DNA from: Calditrichia bacterium
Lineage (GTDB): Bacteria; Calditrichota; Calditrichia; RBG-13-44-9; J075
Direction of reading: 5' to 3'
Length of the DNA stretch: 64,000 nt
Assembly: GCA_028284905.1 (NCBI GenBank)
Contig: JANQQU010000043.1
Span: 62,001-126,000, forward strand
Numbering within the stretch: position 1 is the stretch's first letter; the number at the start of each line of letters is the position of its first letter. A program made the position numbers and the translations under genes. Positions 8,559 to 17,804 of the stretch are shown here, in pieces. The notes under the pieces were generated by a model. That model did not search any database and was not told the origin of the DNA. It was given only the letters and a program-made list of their open reading frames with translations.

Positions 8559-9632
8559 ATGAAATCTTTTCTGAAAACCTTGACAATCACAATGCTGATG
8601 CTGACCAGCTTGTCTCCGATTTTCGCACAAGGCGAAGCAACTGCACTGTTCTTGTTGATTAACCCAGGCGCCCGCCAAAGTGGTATGGGGGAAGCCGGTG
8701 TGGCTACTGCAGCTGATGCAAATGCCATCTACTGGAATCCGGCTGGCCTTGCCTTCCAGTATAATGATCCGGAAGTCGACAGCAAGGGTGAAGCAACATT
8801 GATGCACGTGAACTGGCTGCCTCAGTTCAACTTCAGTGACCTTTACTATGATTATGCTGCAGCCCGTTACCATATGGATGATATTGGCACCGTTGGTTTT
8901 GCACTCCAGTTCATCAATTATGGTGACAATACCCAGACCAGTGACGATGGTACCGTTCTTGGAGAATTCTCCAGTAACGAAGTCGCCGTCTCCGGTAGCT
9001 ATGCGGTAAAAGCGCAGGAGAATCTCGGTATTGGTGTAAATCTGAAATACGTTCTCTCCAGACTCTCACCTGTTCAGGTTGGTACCGAGCAAAGTAAGGG
9101 TGTGGGCAGCACTTTTGCCGTAGACCTTGGTGTGCTTTACAAACCGGGTTTTATTAACCGCCTCAGCCTTGGTGCAAATCTTTCCAATGTTGGCCCGAAA
9201 ATTACCTATATCGACAAAGAGCAAGCCGATCCTATTCCGATGAATATTCGCCTCGGTTTGGCATATAAGATTCTCGATTCGGAGTTCAATAAGCTGACTT
9301 TCGCATATGACGTCAATCGTCTGATGGTACCGCGTGATGACGAAAAACGCCGCGATAGTTTTCTCTCCTATTTTGCCACAGCCTGGGGAGATGGGGATCA
9401 GTTTAATCGCCTCGCCCATGCACTGGGATTTGAATACTGGTACACCGATCTGATTGCCCTTCGTGCCGGTTATTTCTATGAAGATCCGAATTATGGCGAT
9501 CGCCGTTTCTGGACATTCGGTGGCGGTTTCCGGATTTCCTTCGTTGGCGTAGACTTCAGCTACATCCTCGCTTCCGTCGATGAGCATCCGCTTTCCGACA
9601 CGATGCGTTTCTCTTTGATGGCCAGATTCTAA
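8559..9632 (+). CDS. PorV/PorQ-family outer membrane protein
   Basis: The 357-residue product starts with a clear signal peptide ending in SLSPIFAQ. The mature N-terminus (GARQSGMGEAGVATAADANAIYWNPAGLAF) is the signature of the PorV/PorQ (UPF0164-like) family. The rest alternates polar and hydrophobic residues as in a FadL-like beta-barrel and ends in ARF, a typical outer-membrane aromatic C-terminus. PorV helps recognise and shuttle T9SS cargo to the attachment complex; whether this paralogue does so is inference. A strong AGGAGG (8543-8548) precedes the ATG, so expression may be high. The leader has an attenuator-like hairpin, and a terminator follows. Confidence 0.85.
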   Translation: MKSFLKTLTITMLMLTSLSPIFAQGEATALFLLINPGARQSGMGEAGVATAADANAIYWNPAGLAFQYNDPEVDSKGEATLMHVNWLPQFNFSDLYYDYAAARYHMDDIGTVGFALQFINYGDNTQTSDDGTVLGEFSSNEVAVSGSYAVKAQENLGIGVNLKYVLSRLSPVQVGTEQSKGVGSTFAVDLGVLYKPGFINRLSLGANLSNVGPKITYIDKEQADPIPMNIRLGLAYKILDSEFNKLTFAYDVNRLMVPRDDEKRRDSFLSYFATAWGDGDQFNRLAHALGFEYWYTDLIALRAGYFYEDPNYGDRRFWTFGGGFRISFVGVDFSYILASVDEHPLSDTMRFSLMARF

Positions 9633-9653
9633 GCACTAATAAATAACATTTTT

Positions 9654-9690
9654 AAAGGCTGTTTCGAAAAATTCGGGGCAGCCTTTCTTT
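9654..9690 (+). terminator. Intrinsic terminator after the PorV-like gene
   Basis: AAAGGCTG at 9654-9661 is exactly complementary to CAGCCTTT at 9679-9686, with a 17-base loop and a T-rich tail. It lies 22 bases behind the stop codon and separates the PorV-like gene from the following secreted protein gene. Confidence 0.75.
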
Positions 9691-9723
9691 ATGGAATGCG
9701 AATTCGAGGTAATGGTTAATACT

Positions 9724-12700
9724 ATGAAGATCACAGCAGTATGGTGGTTCGCCGGTCTTTTTGGAATGATGTTTTTTTCACCGCTAATTGCCACCCCCTT
9801 TGACACTCCCGACACCTTAAAAGTTTTAGCGATCCGCGTAGAATTCCAGGCGGATGATGACGACAATACAACCGGTAATGGCAAATTCGATTTGAGTCAA
9901 AATACCGAATCATTTCGTATTGATCCTCCGCCACATAATCGCAGCTATTTTGAAGATCATCTGAAGTTTGCCCGGAATTATTTCTACCGGAGCAGCCGTG
10001 GTGCGCTGGAAATGACCTATGATGTTTTCCCACGGGAACAAAACAGTGCTTATCAGCTGGATGCAGAGATGAGCAACTACAATCCCAACACGTCCGTTGC
10101 CGATATCGATGTGGGGATTGCCCGCCTGCTAAGAGATGCCCTGGAGAAAGCAGATGCGGATCCGGCGATCGATTTTTCTCAATATGAATCGGTGATTGTT
10201 TTCCATGCAGGCGTCGGCCGGGATGTCGATTTCGGCTTCGATGAAACGCCGCAGGATATCCCCTCGCTGTTTATTACCAGCCAATTCCTTTCCCGTACTT
10301 TGGGTGTTGATGGTATTGCCGTGGAAGGCGGCAGTCAGATTATCCGTAATGGCATTATTCTCCCCGAAACAGAATCCCAGGAGGGTATTCAACTCGGCTT
10401 GAACGGTATTCTGGTTTCCAATATCGGATCCCAATTGGGTTTTCTGGATCTCTTTAGTCCGGAAACCCGGCGCAGCGGTGTTGGTCGATTCGCGCTGATG
10501 GATGCCGGCCTTTTTAACGGGGATGGTTTGATTCCCTCATTGCCGATGGCCTGGACGCGAATCGATGCCGGTTGGGAAACACCGATTCGTATTCAACAGG
10601 CACAGGATGAGCAGGTAACCATTCATGGCGTGCTTACCGAAGAAAATGAGCGCATTTACAAAGTTCCGATCAGTGAAAAGGAATATTTTCTGCTGGAGAA
10701 TCGGGTGGCTGGTGAAGTAAGCATTGACAGTATCCAGGCAGTACTTTCTGATCAGCGTGGGGAACTGGTATCGATGCGGGAAATTCTCGAAACTAATTTT
10801 GCCGATCAGGTTGTCTTTAGCGATAGCACCGGTGTGTTGGTTGATGTCTTGAATCCGGACATCGGTCTGCCCGGCGGCGGTGTGCTTATCTGGCACATCG
10901 ATGAACGGGTAATTGAAGCAAATCGCGCGGAAAACCGTATTAATGCAGATCCTGATTTCCGGGGTGTTGACCTCGAAGAAGCTGACGGTTCCCAGGATAT
11001 CGGGGCCGAATTTGATTTCCTCAGCGGTGGGGCCGGTTCGGAATTAGGCACGTCTCTGGACCTCTGGTTTGAAGATAACTCCGCACCGCTTTTTGCTGAA
11101 GAAACGCCGGTAAATGAATTTTCGATCTCAAGCATTCCAGGCAGCCAGAGTAACTATAATCGCGCGAATAGCCACATTACCATTAAAAACTTTTCAAAGC
11201 GCGGCACATCGATGACGTTTACGATCGATGTGAATTTCTTTCAGCCGAATTTCCCTGCTTCGGTATCGATGGCAAGATATGGGCAAGTCCAATCGTTGAA
11301 AGCAGCTGATCTCGACGGAAATGGGGCAGAAGAATTATTGCTCACAACCAGCAGCAACAAATTGCTGGTTGTCGATGAAGATCGTCGTAGTGACTGGGGG
11401 AGCGATAGTCTGGAAGTGTTACAGCTACCCGGCGGTTTGGATTTGCAACTGCCACCAGCGATTGGCAATGAACCAAATGCGAATAATATGTTTGTGGTTA
11501 CAGTTGCCGCGAGTGGAGAAGTGTTCGGCTACCGTTTCAATCGCACAACCTCGCAGCTGGATAGTCTTTTCTTCTTTTCTACCGGTAAAATCATAACCAC
11601 CCATCCGGTGATTAATGAAGATCTGCAATCTGTTTATTGGGGAACGGAAAATGGCGTCAGCCAACTGGCGTTTCATGATAATGCCTGGGAGATCAGCGAG
11701 TTAGCCGGAGTTAGCGAAAGTGTGCGCGCAATTCAATTCGCAGGAGATAATAGCCTGCTTGCGGTTGGCAGCAGCGGGCAAGTCTATTCAAATGGCACTG
11801 CCCAGGGGCAAATTCCAACAGATGCCTATTCTCCGGCCGGAAGCAATGCTCTTACCGTAAACGCACAGGGCCAATTTTCTGTGCTTGGCGACCCGAGTGT
11901 TTCCTCTCCGGAGGAAGGCATTCACACTGTAGATGCCCCGTTTATTGCTGTTACTTTTCCGCGTAGTGATGGTCAGGCAGAGGATCAGTTCTCATATATC
12001 ACCAACGGCAACAATCAGATCTATGCGTTTAACTCTAACCTGACCCTCCGTTCCGAATTTCCGGTGAAAGTTTATCCGAAAATTCAGGAGAACGATCTCT
12101 TTCTCAGCCCCTTAAGCGGGGTATTCCCATCTCAGGACAATGTAAATGATGCAGGTATCGTCGTTTGCGATCCGGCCGGTATGCTGGTAGGATATGACGT
12201 TGACGGCAGAATGCTGCCGGATTTTCCCCTGGCCGCGGGCGACTCCGTTATCGCTTCACCTGCCCTGCTGGATATCGATGGCGATGGTGACCAGGAACTG
12301 GCTTGCGTCACGATATCCGGTGGTTTACTGGTATGGGATTTTCCCTCCGGCGACCCGAATAACAATTTTGCCCTGTTCAGCTGGTCACAGCAATATGGGA
12401 ACCCCGGAAACATTAACCGCCTGAGTACCAGCCCCGGAAATACGCCGGCCAGTGGTGGTGATGCACTTCTGGCAGAAGCATATAACTGGCCGAATCCCAA
12501 TAGCGACAACTATACATTTATCCGGTACCGCTTGACTGATAATGCAGAAGTTGCTATTAAGATATTTGATATCGCCGGAGATTTAGTCCAGGAATTCAGT
12601 GGTCCGGGCGTTGGCAACAGTGATAATGAAGTGCGCTGGGATCTATCCAATGTGCAAAGCGGCGTTTACATCGGCCGGATTCAGGCGGATGTCAGCGGCC

Positions 12701-12741
12701 GGAATGAAGTGAAGATAATCAAAATTGCAGTTGTAAAATAA
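9724..12741 (+). CDS. Secreted M6-type metalloprotease homologue lacking the zinc motif, with T9SS domain
   Basis: The product has about 1005 residues. A signal peptide (MKITAVWWFAGLFGMMFFSPLIA) favours ATG 9724; ATGs at 9691 and 9712 are also in frame. The first half follows the M6 (immune-inhibitor-A-like) pattern, including FALMDAGLFNGDG and AWTRIDAGWETP. Where M6 enzymes have HELGHxxGxxD, this protein reads NIGSQLGFLD (N233 to D242): both zinc histidines and the catalytic glutamate are gone. It is therefore probably not a protease. The second half has calcium-loop-like DxDGNG and DIDGDGDQE repeats of FG-GAP propellers, and the last 90 residues (AYNWPNPNSDNYTFIRYRL onward, ending VKIIKIAVVK) are a T9SS/FlgD-like sorting domain. 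Surface location is inferred. Confidence 0.85.
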   Translation: MKITAVWWFAGLFGMMFFSPLIATPFDTPDTLKVLAIRVEFQADDDDNTTGNGKFDLSQNTESFRIDPPPHNRSYFEDHLKFARNYFYRSSRGALEMTYDVFPREQNSAYQLDAEMSNYNPNTSVADIDVGIARLLRDALEKADADPAIDFSQYESVIVFHAGVGRDVDFGFDETPQDIPSLFITSQFLSRTLGVDGIAVEGGSQIIRNGIILPETESQEGIQLGLNGILVSNIGSQLGFLDLFSPETRRSGVGRFALMDAGLFNGDGLIPSLPMAWTRIDAGWETPIRIQQAQDEQVTIHGVLTEENERIYKVPISEKEYFLLENRVAGEVSIDSIQAVLSDQRGELVSMREILETNFADQVVFSDSTGVLVDVLNPDIGLPGGGVLIWHIDERVIEANRAENRINADPDFRGVDLEEADGSQDIGAEFDFLSGGAGSELGTSLDLWFEDNSAPLFAEETPVNEFSISSIPGSQSNYNRANSHITIKNFSKRGTSMTFTIDVNFFQPNFPASVSMARYGQVQSLKAADLDGNGAEELLLTTSSNKLLVVDEDRRSDWGSDSLEVLQLPGGLDLQLPPAIGNEPNANNMFVVTVAASGEVFGYRFNRTTSQLDSLFFFSTGKIITTHPVINEDLQSVYWGTENGVSQLAFHDNAWEISELAGVSESVRAIQFAGDNSLLAVGSSGQVYSNGTAQGQIPTDAYSPAGSNALTVNAQGQFSVLGDPSVSSPEEGIHTVDAPFIAVTFPRSDGQAEDQFSYITNGNNQIYAFNSNLTLRSEFPVKVYPKIQENDLFLSPLSGVFPSQDNVNDAGIVVCDPAGMLVGYDVDGRMLPDFPLAAGDSVIASPALLDIDGDGDQELACVTISGGLLVWDFPSGDPNNNFALFSWSQQYGNPGNINRLSTSPGNTPASGGDALLAEAYNWPNPNSDNYTFIRYRLTDNAEVAIKIFDIAGDLVQEFSGPGVGNSDNEVRWDLSNVQSGVYIGRIQADVSGRNEVKIIKIAVVK

Positions 12742-12797
12742 TGCAGTATCGTATCTAGCGAAAGAACCCTGCGAATAGAGAACGTATCGGAAATTAT

Positions 12798-15700
12798 ATG
12801 ATGATGAATCGACTATACCTGTTGTTATTGCTGATTGGCCTTTTTAGTTCAAGCGCCTGGTCGCAGCTGTATATTTACGAGCCGAACCACCCGGAATTGA
12901 AGTGGGAAACCATTGAAACGGATAACTTTCTGGTTCATTATCACCAGGGAACCCGCAGAACGGCCAATATTGTTGCAGATATTGCCGAGGATATTCACCC
13001 GGCAGTTATCGACTTATACGATTACACGCCTTCAGCAAAAGTAGAGTTCTTTATCGTCGATACCCGCGATTATTCCAATGGCGGCGCTTATTTTTATGAC
13101 AATAAAATCGAGATATGGACGGAAAGCCTTGATTATGTACTGCGCGGCACTCACAATTGGTTGTGGGATGTCATTACCCATGAATATATTCATATAATTT
13201 CCTTGCAAAAATCCCTGAAATTTGGGCAAAAAATTCCTGCAAACTGGTTTCAGGCTTTTGGCTATGAGCGAGAGCGCCGGAAGGATGTGGTGCGCGGTTT
13301 CCCGAATGTACTGGTTTCCTACCCGATATCCGGCGTTGTTGTGCCGGTATGGTTTGCCGAAGGTGTGGCCCAGTATCAATCCAATGCAAAACGGTTTGAC
13401 TACCGCGATTCCCACCGGGAAATGATTCTGCGAGACCGTATTCTCACCGACAATTTTTTGACGCTTTCGGAAATGAATGTTTTCGGGAAAAATAGTATTG
13501 GTAACGAATCCTCTTACAACCAGGGATTTTCATTTTCGAAATTCCTGGCGGAAAAGTATGGCGAAAAAGTGTTGTCGGAGCTTGCCGGTCAGGCATCGAA
13601 TCTCCTGACGCTGACGTTCAATGGCGTCATTAAAAAAGTGACCGGCGAAGATGCGAACGTACTCTATAATGAGTGGAAAGCGCAGCTTACTGAAGAATAC
13701 ACAACCCAGCTTAAAACAGTTCAGCAGAACCTGATTAGCGGGGAAAGCTTTGTCGGTAAAGGCATTGGCAATATGCATCCGCAGCTTTCGCCGGACGGAA
13801 AGAAGGTCGCTTACCTGGCCAGCGGGAAATCCTCCTCACTGGGGTCAAATGTGCTGGTTGTCCAGGATCTGGATACAGATAAGAAAAAGAACATTACTGC
13901 CCGAATTACCGGTTCCTACAGCTGGTCCCCGGATGGCAAATATCTCGCATATTCAAAAGTATGGGAGATTCCGAAAACTCAATCTTTGTTTAACGATCTT
14001 TATATCTACGACCTCGCAAAAGAAAAAGAGTATCGTATTTCGGAGGCTTTTCGCGCCCGTCATCCCGATTGGTCCAACGATGGCAGCAAGCTGACTTTTG
14101 TGGTGCAAAGCGATGGTTTAGCCAATCTTTACACTATGGATATTGATGTTGAAATGGCGCGCAAGGAACTCTCCGCGACGAAAACAACCTATTATGATCT
14201 TGATAAACACCTGTTCCAGGATGAAAAGCCGAGTTCCAAGACAGAAGAACGATTGTCCTTCCGGAAAGTGCGTTACAATGGCGAGAACCTTCGTCAGTTG
14301 ACTCACTTTGTCGATGGCCGGCAAATCTATCATCCCCGCTGGGCGCCGGATGACAGCTATATCATTTTCGATACCTCTACAGATTTTGGTCGGGATATCG
14401 CCAAAGTCCCTGCGAATGGCGGCGAGATGACCTTCGTCGTTAAAACAAAAACGGATGAGCGCTATCCCGATTTCCATCCGAAAACCGGCGAGTTGATTTA
14501 CGCCAGCGATGAAACCGGAATCTATAACGTCTATTTACAAAACCTGGAAAGCGGTGAAAAGCAGGCGCTGACGAACGTTATTGGTGGCGCATTCATGCCG
14601 ACAATCTCTGCTGAAAACGACCTTTTCTTTGCCCTTTATCGCAATCAGGGGTATAAGATTCATCGCATCTCTCAGGCAGCAACGACAGATAATGAGAATC
14701 TCGCTTACATCGACAATTATCAATCGCGGGTGCCAACGCTGGAAAATGCGGATCAATCGGTGACCGATTTCCGGGAAGCACGTCCGTATCGCAATCGATT
14801 TTCTCCGGTAACTTTTATGCCGAGGGTTTGGCTGGACTACGGGACACTGAAACTGGGCTCCTATGTTTATACAACGGAGCTCTTGAACAAGATGTCCTTC
14901 TTTAGTGGCGTCGCTGCAAACGTTAAAGGCGATTACGATCTTTTTGCCATCGCTGATTATGATTTTCTGAAGCATAAGTTCTTTATCGAAATCTTTAATA
15001 CCACCGCGAATATTAATGATACGATTTTCATTCCGGAGTCCCGCGAACAGGATGTTGAACTGGACATTAACTTTAATCTGACGCAGGCCGGTGCCGGTTT
15101 CGAAACAACCGCTTTGCCCTGGAATCTTAGCAAGCTGTTTTATACCCGCCTGGAATATCTCTTCAGTTTTTACCGGGCGAAAATCGGGAACTTCGTTTAT
15201 TTTGACCAGGTGCGGGAAGAAGTGCTGGAGTCACCACCCTTCCGGTATACTTACCTGCGTGGCCATGCCATTAGCCTCCTGTTACGGCATGAAAATGTTA
15301 AGCGAGACCTCGATCGGGCGATTAACCCCAGCGATGGCCGATACATCTCTTTTAAGGCGAAACGGGAATGGAATAAATTCCTCGATGATTTTGCCACAGA
15401 CCGGGTGATTGGGCTGGAAGAATTCAAGAATTATAATTACATGAGTTATGAAGCGAATTGGGAAGAATATTTCTCACTGCCGCTGGCCGATCAGCATACC
15501 TTGACGCTGCGCGCTCAGGGCGCCTTCGTTGATACGGAAGTGGATAGCTTTTTCCATTATTTTGGTGGTGGCCTGGTAGGGATGAAGGGCTATCCCTTTT
15601 ACAGTATCGAAGGGCGTAAACTGCTGATCGGCTCTGCGACCTATCGTTTTCCGCTATTCCGTAATATCAACAAAACATTGCTGAATATGCATCTGCACAA

Positions 15701-15965
15701 ACTTTATCTCGGCGGCTTCTTTCAATACGGTAATGCCTGGTCGGAGGATGGTATTGAGTGGGATGATTTCCTTTCCGATGTTGGTGTGCAGCTCAGGTTG
15801 GATACTTTCTCCTGGAATTTCTTCCCAACGCGAATATTCTTCGAAGCGGCCTATCCATTGAAGGAACATTTTAATGCCGGGACCAGTTATCCGAAAGAAT
15901 GGAAATTCTATTTTGGCGTCCTTTTCGACTTCGATTTACGTTTGGAGAAAAGGCGTTTCTTTTAA
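12798..15965 (+). CDS. Peptidase MA - TolB propeller - Omp85 barrel fusion protein
   Basis: The 1055-residue protein combines three parts. After a signal peptide (cleavage near AWSQ, residue 23) comes a gluzincin-type peptidase MA domain with HEYIH at 128-132 and the downstream glutamate in VWFAEGVAQYQ (E188). Residues about 320-620 hold TolB-like propeller repeats (LSPDGKKVAYLASG, WSPDGKYLAYSK, WAPDDSYIIFDTS, HPKTGELIYASDETG). From about 680 to the C-terminal KRRFF it looks like a BamA/Omp85-type surface antigen barrel (YFGGGLVGMKGYPFYSIEGRKLLIGSATYRFPLF, the usual last strands). The likely location is the outer membrane with the enzyme facing the periplasm. Substrate unknown. It lies 56 bases after the M6-like gene and 40 before the next, so probably within an operon. 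Confidence 0.85.
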   Translation: MMMNRLYLLLLLIGLFSSSAWSQLYIYEPNHPELKWETIETDNFLVHYHQGTRRTANIVADIAEDIHPAVIDLYDYTPSAKVEFFIVDTRDYSNGGAYFYDNKIEIWTESLDYVLRGTHNWLWDVITHEYIHIISLQKSLKFGQKIPANWFQAFGYERERRKDVVRGFPNVLVSYPISGVVVPVWFAEGVAQYQSNAKRFDYRDSHREMILRDRILTDNFLTLSEMNVFGKNSIGNESSYNQGFSFSKFLAEKYGEKVLSELAGQASNLLTLTFNGVIKKVTGEDANVLYNEWKAQLTEEYTTQLKTVQQNLISGESFVGKGIGNMHPQLSPDGKKVAYLASGKSSSLGSNVLVVQDLDTDKKKNITARITGSYSWSPDGKYLAYSKVWEIPKTQSLFNDLYIYDLAKEKEYRISEAFRARHPDWSNDGSKLTFVVQSDGLANLYTMDIDVEMARKELSATKTTYYDLDKHLFQDEKPSSKTEERLSFRKVRYNGENLRQLTHFVDGRQIYHPRWAPDDSYIIFDTSTDFGRDIAKVPANGGEMTFVVKTKTDERYPDFHPKTGELIYASDETGIYNVYLQNLESGEKQALTNVIGGAFMPTISAENDLFFALYRNQGYKIHRISQAATTDNENLAYIDNYQSRVPTLENADQSVTDFREARPYRNRFSPVTFMPRVWLDYGTLKLGSYVYTTELLNKMSFFSGVAANVKGDYDLFAIADYDFLKHKFFIEIFNTTANINDTIFIPESREQDVELDINFNLTQAGAGFETTALPWNLSKLFYTRLEYLFSFYRAKIGNFVYFDQVREEVLESPPFRYTYLRGHAISLLLRHENVKRDLDRAINPSDGRYISFKAKREWNKFLDDFATDRVIGLEEFKNYNYMSYEANWEEYFSLPLADQHTLTLRAQGAFVDTEVDSFFHYFGGGLVGMKGYPFYSIEGRKLLIGSATYRFPLFRNINKTLLNMHLHKLYLGGFFQYGNAWSEDGIEWDDFLSDVGVQLRLDTFSWNFFPTRIFFEAAYPLKEHFNAGTSYPKEWKFYFGVLFDFDLRLEKRRFF

Positions 15966-16005
15966 CCCAAGTAAAGGCTGATAGCCAAAAAACGGGGTAG
16001 TATCA

Positions 16006-16920
16006 ATGAACAAATTTTTGGTTTTTCTTGTCGTTTTTTCTTTGTCAAGTTTCCTCTCCGCGAATGAACCACTGCCGGAGATTACCGACAATATGCTCCT
16101 GAATCGTCTGCAAATGCATCAAACAGTGCGGGCGAATGTGGAAAATGAACAGCAGGATTTTGAGACCACAACTAGTGGTAAAAAGTCCGTCGGAAGAGCA
16201 GTGCTTTTTTCCGCAATTCTCCCCGGTAGCGGACAGTTATATGCTAAATCCTACATCAAGGCGGCAACTTTTCTGGCCATCGAAGCGGTTGCCTGGTCGG
16301 TGAACATCACTTACAATAACCAGGGCGATGAAAAAGATGCGGAATTCAAAGTTTATGCGGAAGAAAACTGGAGTGAGCAGCGCTATTGGTCCTATGTTTA
16401 TCATCGGTTGAATGGGCGCACTGAGGCCTACCCGGAATTCCCCCATGGACAATTCGATAGCGATATTCAGCTGGATAATGCCGGTCGCCCGATTATTCAA
16501 AATTGGGAAGCTGCGGAACAGACGCTGGATCCGTTTGCGTCGACTGAATATTTGAGCGGATTTTCCCATACACTGCCGGATACCCGCACTCAGCAATATT
16601 ATGAAATGATTGGAAAATATCCGTTACAGTTCGGTAACGCCTGGGCCGATGCCAATTTTGAAGCAACTTACCAGGATTTTGGCCAGGGAAACATTACCGA
16701 GCAGAATGAGGCCTATGCTATCATGCGTGATGATGCCAATAAGCTCTATGACCGTGCTGCATATGGTTCGATGATTGCGCTGCTCAACCACTTGTTTTCC
16801 GCAATTGATGCCGGTTTTACGACCCGGCGGTATAATAATCGTGTGTTATCGCTGAGCTATCAGCAAAAGTGGTATAGTGAGCAATATGTTGACATGTTTG
16901 GCGTAACGATGTCCTTCTAA
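16006..16920 (+). CDS. DUF5683-like envelope protein
   Basis: The 304-residue product has an N-terminal signal peptide (MNKFLVFLVVFSLSSFLSA). Residues 62-90 read SVGRAVLFSAILPGSGQLYAK, the hydrophobic PGSGQxY motif of DUF5683-type proteins common in Bacteroidota and relatives, and are followed by a second hydrophobic stretch (FLAIEAVAWSVN). The remainder is acidic and aromatic with no motif I recognise. Function is unknown. It lies downstream of the Omp85 fusion and directly before a shorter paralogue, suggesting a joint role in the envelope. Confidence 0.7.
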   Translation: MNKFLVFLVVFSLSSFLSANEPLPEITDNMLLNRLQMHQTVRANVENEQQDFETTTSGKKSVGRAVLFSAILPGSGQLYAKSYIKAATFLAIEAVAWSVNITYNNQGDEKDAEFKVYAEENWSEQRYWSYVYHRLNGRTEAYPEFPHGQFDSDIQLDNAGRPIIQNWEAAEQTLDPFASTEYLSGFSHTLPDTRTQQYYEMIGKYPLQFGNAWADANFEATYQDFGQGNITEQNEAYAIMRDDANKLYDRAAYGSMIALLNHLFSAIDAGFTTRRYNNRVLSLSYQQKWYSEQYVDMFGVTMSF

Positions 16921-16979
16921 TTCGTTGGTTGTTCCAGTTTCGATCTGCAGAAGATTTTAATCAAGACGAGAAATATCAG

Positions 16980-17780
16980 ATGACTATGAGACAAGTTGTT
17001 GCAAATCTTAATTCCATACTGTTTTTCCTGCTCTGCATGAGCATAAGTAGCGCTTATGGGCAGGCAGATAAAAACAGTGACATTACACCTCAGTTTTCCA
17101 GAGCTGCATTAAGCACCTCATTCGATGAAGCCGCTGAAGGATTTTCCGCTAATCTCTACCAGGATAGCACAACGATGCCGGAGGCTTCCGGCGGGAGCAC
17201 CAGTGCGGGGAATATCTTCCTTTCCCTGTTAGTGCCTGGCCTGGGAGAGTATGCTGCGGGCAATAAAAAGGCTGCAAAATTCTTTTTTGGCACAGAAATT
17301 TTATTGTGGTCAGGGTTTTATGCAAGTCAAACGTATTTAAATGTACTACAGGATGATCTTGAATCCTATGCTGCGCGCCACGCTGGCGTTATAGATGCGG
17401 ATGGTAAAGGTGATCAATACTGGATTGACATCGGATTATCGCCGGATATTTACACGTTCAATGCGAATAAATTACTGGAACGTGATCTTGATGGCCGTTA
17501 CGAGGAAAATAGAGATAATGAATGGGTTTGGGATAGTGAAGATAATCAGATCACTTATGCGCAAAAGCGTATTGACCGGGTGGACTGGAAGAAAAATGCG
17601 AATTTGATCGTCGGGGGATTGGTGCTGAATCGCATTATTAGTGCCATCGATGTGATTCGCATTGTCCGCAAAAACCGTAACCTGGAGAATCAGGCCCGGC
17701 AATCTTATTTGAATTTACGGTATACCGAACTCGCAAACGAGGGCAAGGCTTTACGCATGAACTTGACCGTTCTATTCTAA
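16980..17780 (+). CDS. DUF5683-like envelope protein, second copy
   Basis: The 266-residue product is related to the preceding one. It has a signal peptide (LNSILFFLLCMSISSAYGQ) and the same hydrophobic motif, here NIFLSLLVPGLGEYAAGNKKA, followed by a second hydrophobic segment and an acidic, tyrosine-rich tail. ATG 16980 is chosen; the frame stays open upstream to a TTG at 16929 but those residues are polar and spoil the signal peptide, and ATG 16986 is equally possible. Function is unknown. The pair precede a predicted barrel gene. Confidence 0.65.
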   Translation: MTMRQVVANLNSILFFLLCMSISSAYGQADKNSDITPQFSRAALSTSFDEAAEGFSANLYQDSTTMPEASGGSTSAGNIFLSLLVPGLGEYAAGNKKAAKFFFGTEILLWSGFYASQTYLNVLQDDLESYAARHAGVIDADGKGDQYWIDIGLSPDIYTFNANKLLERDLDGRYEENRDNEWVWDSEDNQITYAQKRIDRVDWKKNANLIVGGLVLNRIISAIDVIRIVRKNRNLENQARQSYLNLRYTELANEGKALRMNLTVLF

Positions 17781-17804
17781 AATAACAACTACGGGGGAAA
17801 ACTT

